A DNA stretch of 64,000 bases, taken from contig NW_024466599.1 in NCBI RefSeq assembly GCF_017591425.1, forward strand, positions 70,350,501 through 70,414,500, given 5' to 3'. The translations under genes and the position numbers were made by a program. Of this stretch, positions 12,050-22,489 are shown piece after piece; within the stretch, counting starts at the first letter, position 1, and each line of letters opens with the position of its first letter. Source of the DNA: Ochotona curzoniae (Eukaryota > Chordata > Mammalia > Lagomorpha > Ochotonidae). The notes beneath the pieces were generated by a model. It was not told the DNA's origin. It saw nothing but the letters and a program-made list of their open reading frames with translations, and did no database searches.

Positions 12050-12820
12050 TAATATTTTCAGTATAACTTTGGTCTTGGGTTTTGATGATCCGTCACTAAC
12101 ACAAAATCTCATGCTGCAGTGAGAAGAGGTTCGAGTGCCCTCAGCTCTGAGACCGGATATACAGTTGCAGGGAGGAAACCATTAGATGGCTCTGATAGGC
12201 CACGTGAATAAACTGCAACAGCGTAGTTCCTGCTCCAGTGTATGCACTGAGGACCCAGAGGCCAGCATCTCTGTGTGGCAAGCATAAAGGTATGTAACCC
12301 TTGTCCTTCAGACAGGTAAATTAGCCGCAGTGCTGCAAGATGCACAAAAAGTGCTGTAATGCAGGTTAAAGCAGAAGCTTGAGAGAGAAGGATAATAGGC
12401 AAGTATTACACTGAATTCTCTTGCAGAGGAAAATTTTGCCACACTATAGCCTTCTGATTACCTTAAAAGTAATTCATGTTCGTGGTTAAAAAAAAATACA
12501 CCAGGGAAATGGTAATGATTTTGTTGCTTTTGCTTTTAACTCCATTAGGGTCCAGTGATTATGTCTAAAGGACATAGTTGTGGGGTTTCTTTGTATATGT
12601 ACAAACTTTATACAGTGCCTAGTTGCTTCTGATATAAAAAATAATAAAGTATTTCATATACTGTCCCTTCCCTTCCTCTTAGACTTTCCATTAGGTCTAT
12701 ATTACTATCAGTGTCTCCAGGATTTGTAACTTTAAACTCATTTTATCTTTTCTCTCTCTGACAATAACGCTGCTTTCATATTCTGTAAGGTGAATTGATG
12801 CACTCATGTATCTTTCCATC
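12050..12820. other. Unassigned sequence, no gene seen
   Basis: No repeat assigned. The minus-strand frame at 12109-12402 (97 codons) has no recognisable domain. Confidence 0.4.
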
Positions 12821-12825
12821 CTATT

Positions 12826-12875
12826 CTTTCTCTCTCTCTCTCTCTCACACAGACACACACACACACATACACAGA
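12826..12875. repeat. (TC)n / (AC)n microsatellite
   Basis: A (TC)n run to about 12846 passes directly into an imperfect (AC)n run to about 12873. Confidence 0.9.
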
Positions 12876-12929
12876 GTGCTCTTTGCTTTCCTTTTACACC
12901 ACAAAGATTTAAAGTACTTATATTTTTTG

Positions 12930-13225
12930 GTGATTATTTCCTTGATTGAAAATCATACATGAGAGGTAGAAATAGAAGGCAAGTAAGCCCATGGGTTCCC
13001 ATCTGCTGGCTCTCTCCCACTTCCCTCGATGGCTGCGCTGGGCAGGGACAAAGCCAGGGGCTGGGAACTCAATCCAGGTCTCCCCAACAACCAATTACTG
13101 AAACCATCACTGCTGCCTCTCAGAGCTTTCCTTAGCAGGAACCAGGAGTTGAAATGGATTTAAATCCATGCACTCAGATTTGGGTTATTGGCATCTTATG
13201 TCTTAACTGCTATGCTGATATTACT
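12930..13225 (-). mobile_element. C-type SINE, old
   Basis: Minus-strand order: 'agaggtagaaatagaagg', 'catctgctggctctctccc', 'ggggctgggaactcaatcc', 'gctttccttagcaggaacc', head near 13200 ('cttaactgctatgctgat'). First of five consecutive SINEs. Confidence 0.75.
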
Positions 13226-13376
13226 GTAACACTCAGTAATTACTAAGGCGTCATCTTCATTTAGATTAGAGTTGCTTACATGTCACTTGTATAAGAAGAC
13301 AGTACATATAAGTATGGCCAGTATATAATACTTGCAAATGATAATAAAACACTGTTAATAGTTTATGTTGTTACTA

Positions 13377-13678
13377 TGCTTTTTTTTAAAAAAGGAGATT
13401 TATTATTTATTTACTTGAAAGGCAGAGTTACAGAGAGATCTATCATCTGCTGTTTCACTCCTCAAATGACAGTAATGACTGTGGTTGGGCCAGTCCCAAA
13501 GCCAGGAGTCAGGAACTCCATCCAGGTCTCCCATGTGGGGATCAGGGACCCAATTACTTGGCCATCTTTCACTGCTTTCACAGGCTCATTAGCATGTGAG
13601 GCAGAGAAATAGGAACTTAATATGGTGCCCATAAGGGATGTCACCATCTCAAACAGTGGCTTGACCCACTGCTATACT
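13377..13678 (-). mobile_element. C-type SINE
   Basis: Begins with 'gatttattatttatttactt' and 'gaaaggcagagttacagag', followed by 'tccatccaggtctcccatg' and 'gctttcacaggctcattagc', ending with the reversed head 'gcttgacccactgctatac'. Complete and well ordered. Confidence 0.9.
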
Positions 13679-13702
13679 TACTTTTCAAGAACTATTATTC
13701 AT

Positions 13703-14000
13703 AGATTTTTATTTTTTTTGAAAGGAAGAAAGCAGGGATGGAGGACTGCAGAGAGAGACTGTCCATTCATTGGTTCATTGCTTGAATGCCTCTCACTCCA
13801 GGGCAATGCCAGGCTGAAGCTAACAGTCAGGAACTCCATCCTCTCATGTGGGTGGCAGGGGACCAAGTCAACAGGCCATCAGCTACTGCCTCCCAGGCTC
13901 CTTAGCTGAAAGCTGAAAGCACCGGACAGCTGAGACTTCAACTGGCACTGGGATATGGGATGCAGGCAACCCAGGTGTGGGCTTAGTGTGCTGTGCCACA
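13703..14000 (-). mobile_element. C-type SINE
   Basis: Reversed tail 'tttttattttttttgaaagg', then 'ggaactccatcctctcatg', 'gtgggtggcaggggaccaag' and 'ggatatgggatgcaggcaac', ending in 'gtgctgtgccacaat'. Confidence 0.85.
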
Positions 14001-14023
14001 ATATTCCCTTTAACTACACTATG

Positions 14024-14290
14024 TTTTTTAAAAATTTATTAATTTATTTGAAAGGCAGATGTAGAGACAGCAGGAAGGACAGAGCCCTTTTAGTCATTGG
14101 TTCACTTCCCAAACAGTTGCAGTAGTTGGAGCTGGGCTTAAGCCGGGGGGGGGGGGGTGGCGGGGGGGGGTGGTTCCTAGGTGTTGCACATGGATGCAGG
14201 GGTCCAAGTACTGGCCATCTTCTGCAGCTTTCCCAGACGCATTAGTAGGGAGCAGGATGGGAAAAGCAGAAGCTGAGATACACTTATAAC
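14024..14290 (-). mobile_element. C-type SINE with a long G run
   Basis: Reversed tail 'aatttatttgaaaggcag', then 'ggttcacttcccaaac', 'gcttaagcc', a G-rich segment (14145-14172, with runs of 13 and 9 G) replacing the usual 'aggagccaggag' region, then 'gatgcaggggtccaagtac'. The G run could be real expansion or a base-calling artefact. Confidence 0.8.
14145..14173 (+). repeat. Poly-G tract, possible G-quadruplex
   Basis: 13 G, then T, GG, C, 9 G, T and GG. This fits a G-quadruplex-forming pattern and lies inside the SINE at 14024-14290. Confidence 0.75.
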
Positions 14291-14365
14291 TTTCACACTT
14301 ACACCTTGTTTGGCAAATTCATATATTTGTAACTTACTAGTGTTTGGGTTAGAATTTTTGCATTT

Positions 14366-14681
14366 GCTGGCCCAGTATCATAGCCTCACAGCCAAAGTCC
14401 TCACTTTGCATGCACCAGGATCCCATATGCGCACCGGCTCTAATACCAGCAGCCCCACTTTCCATCCTGCTCCCTGCTTGTGGCCTGAGAAAGCAGCTGA
14501 GGACGGCCCAAAGCCTTGGAACCAAAGCTGTACCAGTGAGAGACCGAGAAGAGGCTCCTGACTTCAAATCAGCACAGCTCTGGCTGTTGTGGCCACTTGG
14601 GGAGTGGAAAATCTTCTCTGTCTCTCCTCCTTTCTGTATATCTGACTTTCCAATAAAAAAAAATAAGTCTTTCAAAAAAAC
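14366..14681 (+). mobile_element. C-type SINE, near full length, with target duplication
   Basis: Pika-type head 'ggcccagtatcatagcctc', 'ggatcccatatgcgcacc', 'tgctccctgcttgtggcc', 'ggctgttgtggccacttggg', tail 'tccaataaaaaaaaataag'. The flanks 'tttttgcatttgc' and 'tttttggatttgc' look like a target-site duplication with one mismatch, and both belong to the host L1. Confidence 0.9.
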
Positions 14682-15989
14682 AATTTTTGGATTTGCAGTT
14701 ATGAATGAAACTGGCTTGACAGAATAAGCTGGGAACTGCTACTTCTCTTCTTTTCACCTGAATGAAGGTGCACTTGAGGAATTTCTAGAGTTCAGCAGAG
14801 TTCCTGGTAAAACAGTCTAGCCAATGAATGGTGTGTCTGGGATGATATTTTAAAAGATGCTGAGCCAATTTTTCAAATGGTTATAGAATGACTCAGCTTA
14901 TACAGATTTCATATAAAACATGGCTGTATGTAATAAATGAGTCATCTTTTCAATCCTATCTGTCTCATTTAATTTGGACAGGAACCTGGCATAGCTTTGC
15001 TCATAGTGCATGAGGTGTACATTGTGGATCTATCTTCAAGGACCTGCAGCTTGTTTCCACCTTTTCATTATTGTTTATTTGTCTTTATTTTTGTCCTGAT
15101 TAATCTTTCCAGGAAGTTTATCAAATTTCTTTATTTTCAAACAACAAAATTTTGGTGCCATGGACACCTGAAATTTTAGTTTTGTTTGCTATTTTGATCT
15201 CTGTTTTGTGTTTTCTTTATACATGTCCTTTCTCACAACTCTTTTTTTCTTCAGCAGCAGATCTTTTAATGTACCTATTTGGTCCACTAGTACTTCCTTT
15301 TCAAGTAAACAATTTCAGGCAAATATTTTCCATCAGAGATTTAGTGACATTCATATTTTAATATTAGCTTTTTATATTTACTGATATCAAAGTCCTTCTG
15401 AACTTATGTATTGGCTTCACTGATTTTTAAAATGAACTTTTAACACAATCAAGTGGTCTGACACCATGATAAATGCACCATCTGGTCTTTGAAATTTAGT
15501 AAAATTTGCTTTGCAGTCTAGTATGCTGTCCATTTTCAGAAACATTTGCTGGCGTGCTTGAAGATGATGCTGATACAGAACGTCAACTGTGGATTGTGAA
15601 CTGCTGCTACTGTAGTGTTTAGAAATACTTGCTAACAGTTACTAATTGATACTTCCAGCTCCTAATAAGATAGGCTTTCTCTTTGTAATCTGGCTAATGT
15701 TTGCCTTTGAACTTTGTCTGTAGGGTAAGTTGTAACTTTTTGTCATTGGGCAGCGATCCTGATCCTCTTGGAGCTTCCTGCTTAAGTTTTATTTTCCTGG
15801 TGTCCAGTGAATACCACCACCTCTATTATTATTTGCCTAACATATATTGTCATCTCCTTTTTTCCTTTCAAATTTTCAAAATCTCTGTTTCTAAATGTGT
15901 TACTGAAAATAGCATGGAGCAGGGATTTATTTTTATTTCTTTTGGAAACATCTCTCATTAAATCGTCAGAACAAACCCTTTACAACTGC

Positions 15990-16560
15990 AGAAGCAAGGT
16001 CCGGCCTCTCATCCGTCTCTCTTGTAGCCCACAGTGTCCTTGCTTGTCCTTTAGGATTAGCCACTAATGAAAAAGGAATTCTCTGGCTTAAGTGAGTGGT
16101 ATATCTGGCCCCGGCTCAAAGAATCATCAGCTCCTGCAGTAGCTAAGAACCTCGACGGCCATTGTCGCCCAGGGATGGTTTTGCTTAGTGGACTCCCAGC
16201 CTTGGCTAGACAGTAACTACCACCTGAGATGTAATCCCTCAGTCCCCTGAAGCCCCTGGTCATCATAAACATTCCCTAAAGAGCATGGCATTGCTGACCA
16301 ATCAAAGGGAAGCCACAGGCAGCACTGGCCAATCAGGAAATGGGACAGGAGTTGAACCTGTATTGCTGAGCAGCAACTTCATAACAACTTTTTATCCCTA
16401 ACCCACGTGGAGCCTGGGAATGAAGCAAAAAATGCCAGATTCCTTGCTTTATGCTTCGCACGCAAATTCCTACTTCTTCCATCAACCCAGAAAACTTCCT
16501 TGATCGGCTTTTTATACATTAGGCAAGTAAACCTAGGTTTGCGAGTTCTAAGGGCAACAC
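15990..16560 (+). mobile_element. Solo LTR, gammaretrovirus-like (ERV1 type)
   Basis: Interrupts the L1. It has two CCAAT-like motifs ('gaccaatcaaagggaagcc' near 16296 and 'ggccaatcaggaaatggg' near 16327), a TATA-like 'ctttttatacatt' near 16507, and ends around 'gggcaaca' at 16559. The block 'cattccctaaagagcatgg' is shared with the LTR at 31800-32262. No retroviral coding sequence is attached. The left edge is uncertain. Confidence 0.6.
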
Positions 16561-18083
16561 CTCCACCTAGTTTGGGAGACTGTTCTGCAAAAATGATACA
16601 CCTAATTCACTTGTTCAAATTGCTGATTTAATTGTAGTGATTACCCTATTTCTTATTTCTCTGTTTCTTTCTTCTTTTTTTTTTTCTTTTTTTGGATTGA
16701 ATAATAATTTTATATTTCCCCTTTGAATGTGGCTTGTAGGATATATTCCTTATTTGGTTTCTAGACAGCTCTTTCCTATTGTTTAGTAGTTATTCGAAAT
16801 ATTACACTTGCTTATCAAAGTCCAAAGTGAGTACTTTTACATTTTTCCTGAGTAATTACAGTAACTTAGAAGATCTTGACTTAGCTTTTCTTCTCCCTAT
16901 TTTATTCTATTGTTTCCACATATCCCAGCCAAATTTTCTTACTTCACAAGAGATGAATATTCCTGCACCATATGATCAATTATTATTCAAATTTCCCCAT
17001 ATTTATCTTGCTAGTTAATCTTTTTTTGTGTCTCCCATTCCTTCTCAACAAAGTACATTCTTCTTTGGCACAGAGCCTTGGCAGCAAAGTCTTCCGGTTT
17101 TTTATTGTTTCAGAATATCTTTATTCTTAAGACACTTTTTGCAAGCTACACAAATCTAAGTTGACAGTAATTTTCTCTCAGCTTAGTGTAGCTGTAATTT
17201 CACTGTCTGTTGCCTTTAGTGAAGTCAGCTAAAACTTTGTTGCTGTTTTGAAGATACTAAAGGCTACCTTAAGACTGTCTACTTTATCTAGATGTTTGGC
17301 AGCTTGACTGAAATGTGTCTCTGTGGATTTCTCCTCATTTATTCTGCTCAGTATTCATTGCTTTTCTGTAATCTGTGCTTTAGTGCCTTTAAATTCTGGA
17401 AAATTCTCCTTCCCTGCCCATTTCTGGTATTCCAGTAGCCTTTTCCGCCTGTCATCCCCTGTGCTTCATAACTTCCATATCCTGTTTTCCATTTTTGTGT
17501 CTCTAGGGCTACATTCTACATATTCTTTTACTCATCTTCGCAATTCAGTAATGCTCAGTTACGCGCTGTTAAAAAGTGGAAATGGAAATTCTAATATCTA
17601 TTATTCTGTTTTCACTTCTGCAACTTCTGTTTATCACTTTCTTAAATCTTACTGTTCTTTACCACATTTCCAATACTTTTCTCTACCACGCTGACACGGG
17701 GTTGATAACTGTCCTATCTAGTGACTGCTCTGCTGTGTGCTCATGGTCGGTTGTTGCATTTCATGTAAGTGTCCTTGACTGTGAACTGCTCCTCTCCATT
17801 AGCAGTCTATTTAGATTTTTTTACATTTCCTCTGCTTTCTTTTGCCAGCATTCTTAGTGGCTACATTTCAGTCTTCTTACCTGACTGATCTTTCTCAATA
17901 TCTTTGATCATCAACATTTTGCTTAATATTCACAAAAAATGCTTCCAACAGTATATTCCAGATTGCTATTACTCATGCCTTCTATTAATATGTATATTAC
18001 TATGCTAATGTTTTAATTTTTCTAATGCTCATTTATAGTATAACTACTTTTTTTCTATCACTTTGTTCTTTTTAGTTGATGTA

Positions 18084-18229
18084 AGGGCACTTCAAAAGTT
18101 CATGGGAAAATAGAATTAAAACATAAGTTCATTTTATGGCAAAAAGATTTTTAAGCCCATGTATTTGTCTTCTGCCAAGTAAACTTATCTTTTACTTTGA
18201 TTTTCAATGAACTTTTTGGATTCTTTTAG
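18084..18229. mobile_element. Mariner-like short element, both ends present
   Basis: Left end 'agggcacttcaaaagttcat', right end 'caatgaactttttggattc'; the ends are imperfect inverted repeats flanked by TA. The interior holds 'ataagttcattttatggcaa' and its rough complement, so the whole is loosely palindromic. HSMAR2-like in appearance; name not verified. Confidence 0.65.
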
Positions 18230-18377
18230 TATAAAAATTTCAAGTCTTCCTAGAAAAACATTAGCTATACTTTGAAGCTTTTTCTTTCTTGTATTAGTTG
18301 TACTTTTTTGGGGGGGAGGAGGCTATAGCATCTGGTGGTGTTTTTTTTTAATTCATGTTTTTAAAATAACATGCTGG

Positions 18378-18602
18378 GTAAGCCTGGCATTTTGACCCAG
18401 CAAGTTAAGCCATCATTTGTGATGGTGGAATCCCAGATTGGAGCACTAATTCAAGACCTGGGTTCCTGACTTAGTCTGGACCAAACTCTGGGCATTTTAG
18501 CCATTTGGGGAGAGGACCAGTGCATGGAAGATTTCTTTGTCTCTCCCTCTCTGCAATTTTGCATTTCAAAATTCAAAAATAAATAAATCTTAAGGAAAAA
18601 AA
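18378..18602 (+). mobile_element. C-type SINE with internal deletion
   Basis: Head 'ctggcattttgacccagc', 'ggtggaatcccagattgg', then directly 'gacctgggttcctgac', 'agccatttggggagagg' and tail 'aaaaataaataaatctt'. About 90 bases of the middle are missing. Confidence 0.8.
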
Positions 18603-18832
18603 TCATGTTGTTTAACAAAAAGTGTGTATATGCCCCTTTCTAGTACACTGATATTTTTCCAACACACCTTGCAGGTCTCTCTCTTAAAAATGGATAGGTA
18701 TACTGAATGGAAAGTAAGAGGAAAGAGGTCTTCAGGCAAACAAGGCGTCTAAACACTCTCTTCTCCTAATCAAATAGCAAGCACACTGCTTTAGGAATGT
18801 AGACCTTTTCAAAAGAATACATTTACCCATTT

Positions 18833-19039
18833 ATTTGAAAAGTAGAATTAACAGGGAAAGAGAGAAAGGGATATACGCACACATATGATATGCATATGGA
18901 GATATATCAATATATACATATACTGATATATCGATACAGGCATAAGTATACATGGACATATATATATCTATAGATATCTCTATATAAATATTTGTATCTA
19001 TCTCATCCTCTCTTTCCCTGTTAACTCTGCCTTTCAAAT
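18833..19039. repeat. Inverted repeat with TA-rich spacer
   Basis: Arms 18833-18864 and 19008-19039 match as reverse complements at 29 of 32 positions, including 17 in a row ('ttaacagggaaagagag'). The 143-base spacer is rich in TA, GATATA and TATC steps. Confidence 0.85.
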
Positions 19040-19370
19040 ATATATACAGACAGAGAGGGAGGGAGGGAGGGAAAGGAAGGGGAAAATAGGAAGGAGGAAG
19101 AGAGGGAGGGAGAGAGAATATTTTCCTTTTATGGTTTGCCCTGCTCCACCCAATGACCATAATAGTTGGGGTTGTGTCAGGCTGAAGCCAGTAGCCAAAA
19201 ACTCCATCTGGGTCTTCCATATGGCTGGCAAGAACTTAAGTACTTGCACTATCTCAAGTACTCACTAGCTCCCAGACACATTAGCAGGAACCTGGATTGG
19301 AATTTGTACAAGTTGGGCATCAAAGCAGCTTCCCAATATGGGATGTGAGTGCCACAAAATCCCCCACCAA
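18833..19370 (-). mobile_element. C-type SINE carrying a fold-back TA-rich insert
   Basis: The reversed SINE tail is at 18833-18870. The body resumes at about 19046 with 'agagagggagggaggg', then 'caggctgaagccagtagcc', 'ggtcttccatatggctggc' and 'cccaatatgggatgtgagtg'. Between them lies an insert of about 175 bp: a TA-rich tract, then an inverted copy of this element's own tail (19008-19039). Confidence 0.75.
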
Positions 19371-19374
19371 CAGT

Positions 19375-20175
19375 GTCTAATGTCTATTTTCCCCTTGAGA
19401 AGTTAATTCTTTTTCCTCTAGCCATTTGTGTCCTGAAATATCACACTATATTCCATTAAATATGTACACTGATAACAGGCTAACATGTATGTCATGTTTT
19501 TGTGAATATAACAAATAAAATTATTGCAACTAATCATCATACACAGCACCAAGCTGGAGATTTATTTTTAACCCATCTTCGCAATATACTTTATTCAATT
19601 ACAGCATTAACTCCCATTGTTTCAATTACTAACTGAATTTCATGTTTGTCATCGTATGTTTCCATAGATTCTGTTTTGTTTTCTATTTGTAACTTCCTCT
19701 GAGTGAAGTGATGGCGTTTTCACTTTGCCTCCAGGCCCGTTTTTAAGATCCAGCAGTATCACAGACTCCATTCTATTTCTCTCTTATCTATTTGTTTCCA
19801 ACTAAGGTCAAATGCTCATTGTTGAGTAAATTTTACTGTGCTTTTGTCTTTAGGTTTCTTGAGAGGAAAATCAAGCTGGACACTCTGAGCTAGGATGGGG
19901 GTGATGGGGTTACAGGAGGAATACTGGCTGAGGTGTTTCTATTCCTGCTGCAGTCTGCACCTGTTCTCTAAGGGATTGCTCCTGGGCCTCCCCAGGGCCG
20001 ACCCCAGCACCATTTGAGCTCAAACCACTTGAGTTTGACTTTTTCTGCTTTTTGTGAGTCATGACTTCCCTTGCTCAGAACTATTTTTTCTGAAGAGTCT
20101 ATCCACTTCTTGGTTTGGCTGATGTCATTTGGTCTCGTGGTTACGGCTATCACAGACTGACACCCCTCTGATATC
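19375..20175. other. Unassigned sequence, no gene seen
   Basis: AT-rich on the left, with some L1-like thymine-rich stretches, and higher GC near 19890-20000. No gene or repeat assigned with confidence. Confidence 0.35.
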
Positions 20176-20179
20176 ATTT

Positions 20180-20515
20180 CAAACATTACTTATCTGTTTG
20201 AGAGGCAGAGAAACAAAGAGAGACAGACCATCACCTGCACTCACATCACCCTTCCCCTGCTCCAGCCCCAAAACCACATACAGACAGCTCCCAACCACAG
20301 ATTCACTTCTCAAAAGTCCACATCAGCCAGGACTGGACCAAGCTGAAGCATAGAGGAGGAACCTCCAACAAGGTCTCCAAGGGGGTGGCAGGGACCTAAT
20401 TATTTGAGCCATTCTTACTGCTCCTTGGGGTCTACAACAGCAGGAAGCTGGAGGTGGGCATTGAATGTAGGTACCCTGATGTGGGATGTAGCCATTTTAA
20501 CTGCTAGGCTAAATA
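20180..20515 (-). mobile_element. C-type SINE
   Basis: Reversed tail 'atctgtttgagaggcagag', a longer-than-usual C-rich segment (20230-20300), then 'gactggaccaagctgaagc', 'caaggtctccaagggggtgg' and 'gatgtgggatgtagcc', ending at 'taactgctaggcta'. Confidence 0.8.
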
Positions 20516-20519
20516 AACA

Positions 20520-21575
20520 CCTGTTCTCTGTTGACAGCCTACAGTTAAGTGGGGACTCTGAAAGCAAATGATAAAGTACATTAGCACAGCCTGTGAGCTG
20601 AACAAATACATTTGTGGGACTTCTGAAATGTAGACATAAATCATCTAATATTTAAGCTTCTCAAAAATCAGTAAACTTTCATTTTCTAATACTAACCAAC
20701 AGGTCAAACATTTAGCTAAGTAAGGGATGTAATACAACTATTCAGAATGTTCTAGTCTCAGGCACATAGAGCAGATGCCCACGTGCCACTTGGAGTTAAC
20801 TGAGCATTCCTTCTGATTCCTTTTCGTAGTCCTACATTTACATACATTTTTTTCTTCTTATGTGATGTCTCTTGGTATTTTACTTCCACCTCGGCGGCTG
20901 TGCACATGGCAAATTATAACAGAGGGAGGGATAATGAAGATGTGAATGCACCTTCCTGCCTTCCTCTCCTCCGCTGACTTTCCTCCAGCTGTGCATAAAC
21001 ATTCTGGGCCTTCCAGTGCCTTTGTCCGGACATCTTCCCCCAAACTTTTTGCATCATAGATGCTCAGAGGAGAGAGCCATCTCACGGCTCATAACGGTGT
21101 GTAAGTGCCTAGGCCTGTGCTTGGGTTACCGGCTGCTCATGCAATCAACAAAAGCTAATCTTTGTGAGTGGGCTTTTTAGGACAATGAGCAGGACAGTTA
21201 TTGCCCTCCGAGTGTTCAAGACAGTATTAGTAGTAGTGCCAACTACTATTTCATGGAATGAAAACATTTTCTTTGACCACAAAGCTCACCTACTCAGCCT
21301 TGTCTCTGAATGAGGGCACATAGATGCCCAGCCAGAGGGAACTTCTCTTGAAGGATTCTAAGGCCATTGTCTGGAGGTTTTTCTTACTTTGCCTACTCAT
21401 TTTCTTTTAGAGAACTCATTATCTGCTTTAAGAAAAACTTTCCCTCTCTACATGCTAGGATCTACAATAAAACATGTTGTTTTTTTCCCCAGGGTCACTT
21501 TTAGAGACATCATTTTTTGCACTCTACTCCCTGAATAATGTGAACATGCAAAATCACTTTGAGTGAGGCTTTCTC
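20520..21575. other. Unassigned sequence, no gene seen
   Basis: About 1 kb without a recognised repeat. The minus-strand frame at 20858-21085 (75 codons) has no known motif. Confidence 0.4.
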
Positions 21576-21577
21576 AT

Positions 21578-21613
21578 CCATTCGGGTAGTACTTTTAAGT
21601 AGTACCCGAATGG
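21578..21613. repeat. Short near-perfect hairpin
   Basis: 36-base palindrome: 'ccattcgggta' at 21578-21588 pairs with 'tacccgaatgg' at 21603-21613, and the stem continues inward past one mismatch. The loop is only a few bases. Confidence 0.85.
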
Positions 21614-21989
21614 CCTCTACTCTTCTCTCATCTTCCCTCCTGTGCCCTCTGACTTCCTCTTTCTCCTCCATGAAGCTATATCAGAAAAACATTACTTACT
21701 TGGATTGGTGAGTCCAGAGGATAAAAGCTGAGAGTCCTAAAAGAACAGAAAACATCAATTAATTTTCTTATCTTGATGCTCAGAACACAAGTTGAACTTG
21801 AGATACATACAGATCATTTGGACTCCAAGTCGCTCATAATCTTGACCAGTTATTGTAACGAGCAATGTTTACATGCATCTGATTGTGAAGCAGTTTTGAG
21901 GACAATCACTATCGTTGTGAATCTGTATTACTGCCTTGTTTTTATCTTGAGACCAAGTACATAAAACATGAAATTAGCCCTTTGATAGT

Positions 21990-22310
21990 GAACAATTTAG
22001 TGCCATTCAGTACCTTTATAATGTTGGACAACTGCCACCTCTATCTAGCTGTAACATATTTCCATTACCCCAAAGTAAAACTCATTGCCCATGATGCAGC
22101 ATTGCTCTGCTCCTTTTCCCAGTGGTCCCGTTCATCCCTGGCAATTACCAATTTCCACTGGCCTCAACAGATATATCTATCCTGTATTTCATATAAACTA
22201 AATGATACATGGCATTTTTTACAGTGAATGTTTTTGAGGTTCATCATATGGCAATTATCGGTATTTCATTCCTTTTCACAGCTCAGTAATATTCCACTGT
22301 GTGCATAAAC
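21990..22310 (+). mobile_element. Ancient L1 3' UTR
   Basis: Ordered blocks typical of old L1 3' regions on the plus strand: 'ccacctctatctagctg', 'attaccccaaagtaaaactc', 'ctggcaattaccaatttcc', 'tttcatataaactaaatg', 'ggttcatcatatggcaat' and 'agtaatattccactgtgtg'. Confidence 0.7.
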
Positions 22311-22319
22311 AATGCCAGG

Positions 22320-22485
22320 AGCATGCAGCTCTCCCCAAGTCTCCCACTTGGTCTTCATCCACTGTCTTCCCATGCACCTTAGCAGGAAGCTAGTCTGGAA
22401 GCAGAGTAGCCAGGACTCAAAATTGCTCTCCTATATGGGATATGGGTCTTTCAAAAGACAGCTGAACTGGCTGGGCTGTGATGTT
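22320..22485 (-). mobile_element. C-type SINE, partial
   Basis: Head half of a minus-strand copy: 'caagtctcccacttggtc', 'cagagtagccaggactc' and 'cctatatgggatatgggtc', ending in 'ggctgggctgtgatg'. The tail side is missing. It follows directly on the L1 3' UTR. Confidence 0.7.
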
Positions 22486-22489
22486 CACT

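Larger units (their letters stand above)
14295..17890 (-). mobile_element. Ancient L1, long minus-strand copy with insertions
   Basis: The plus strand is the complement of L1 coding sequence. Clear blocks are 'gtgtttgggttagaattttt' near 14340, 'aaactggcttgacagaataa' near 14708, 'gaagtttatcaaatttcttt' near 15113, 'tagtatgctgtccattttca' near 15519, and the far part at 17090-17560 ('agcttgactgaaatgtgtc', 'tctggaaaattctccttccc'). It is interrupted by a SINE (14366-14681) and an LTR (about 15990-16560). Reading frames are broken throughout. Confidence 0.75.

Noticed and set aside
17323..17857. Plus-strand frames of 123 and 93 codons
   Set aside because: They read the non-coding strand of an ancient L1 and are rich in Ser, Phe and Leu as expected from T-rich complement.
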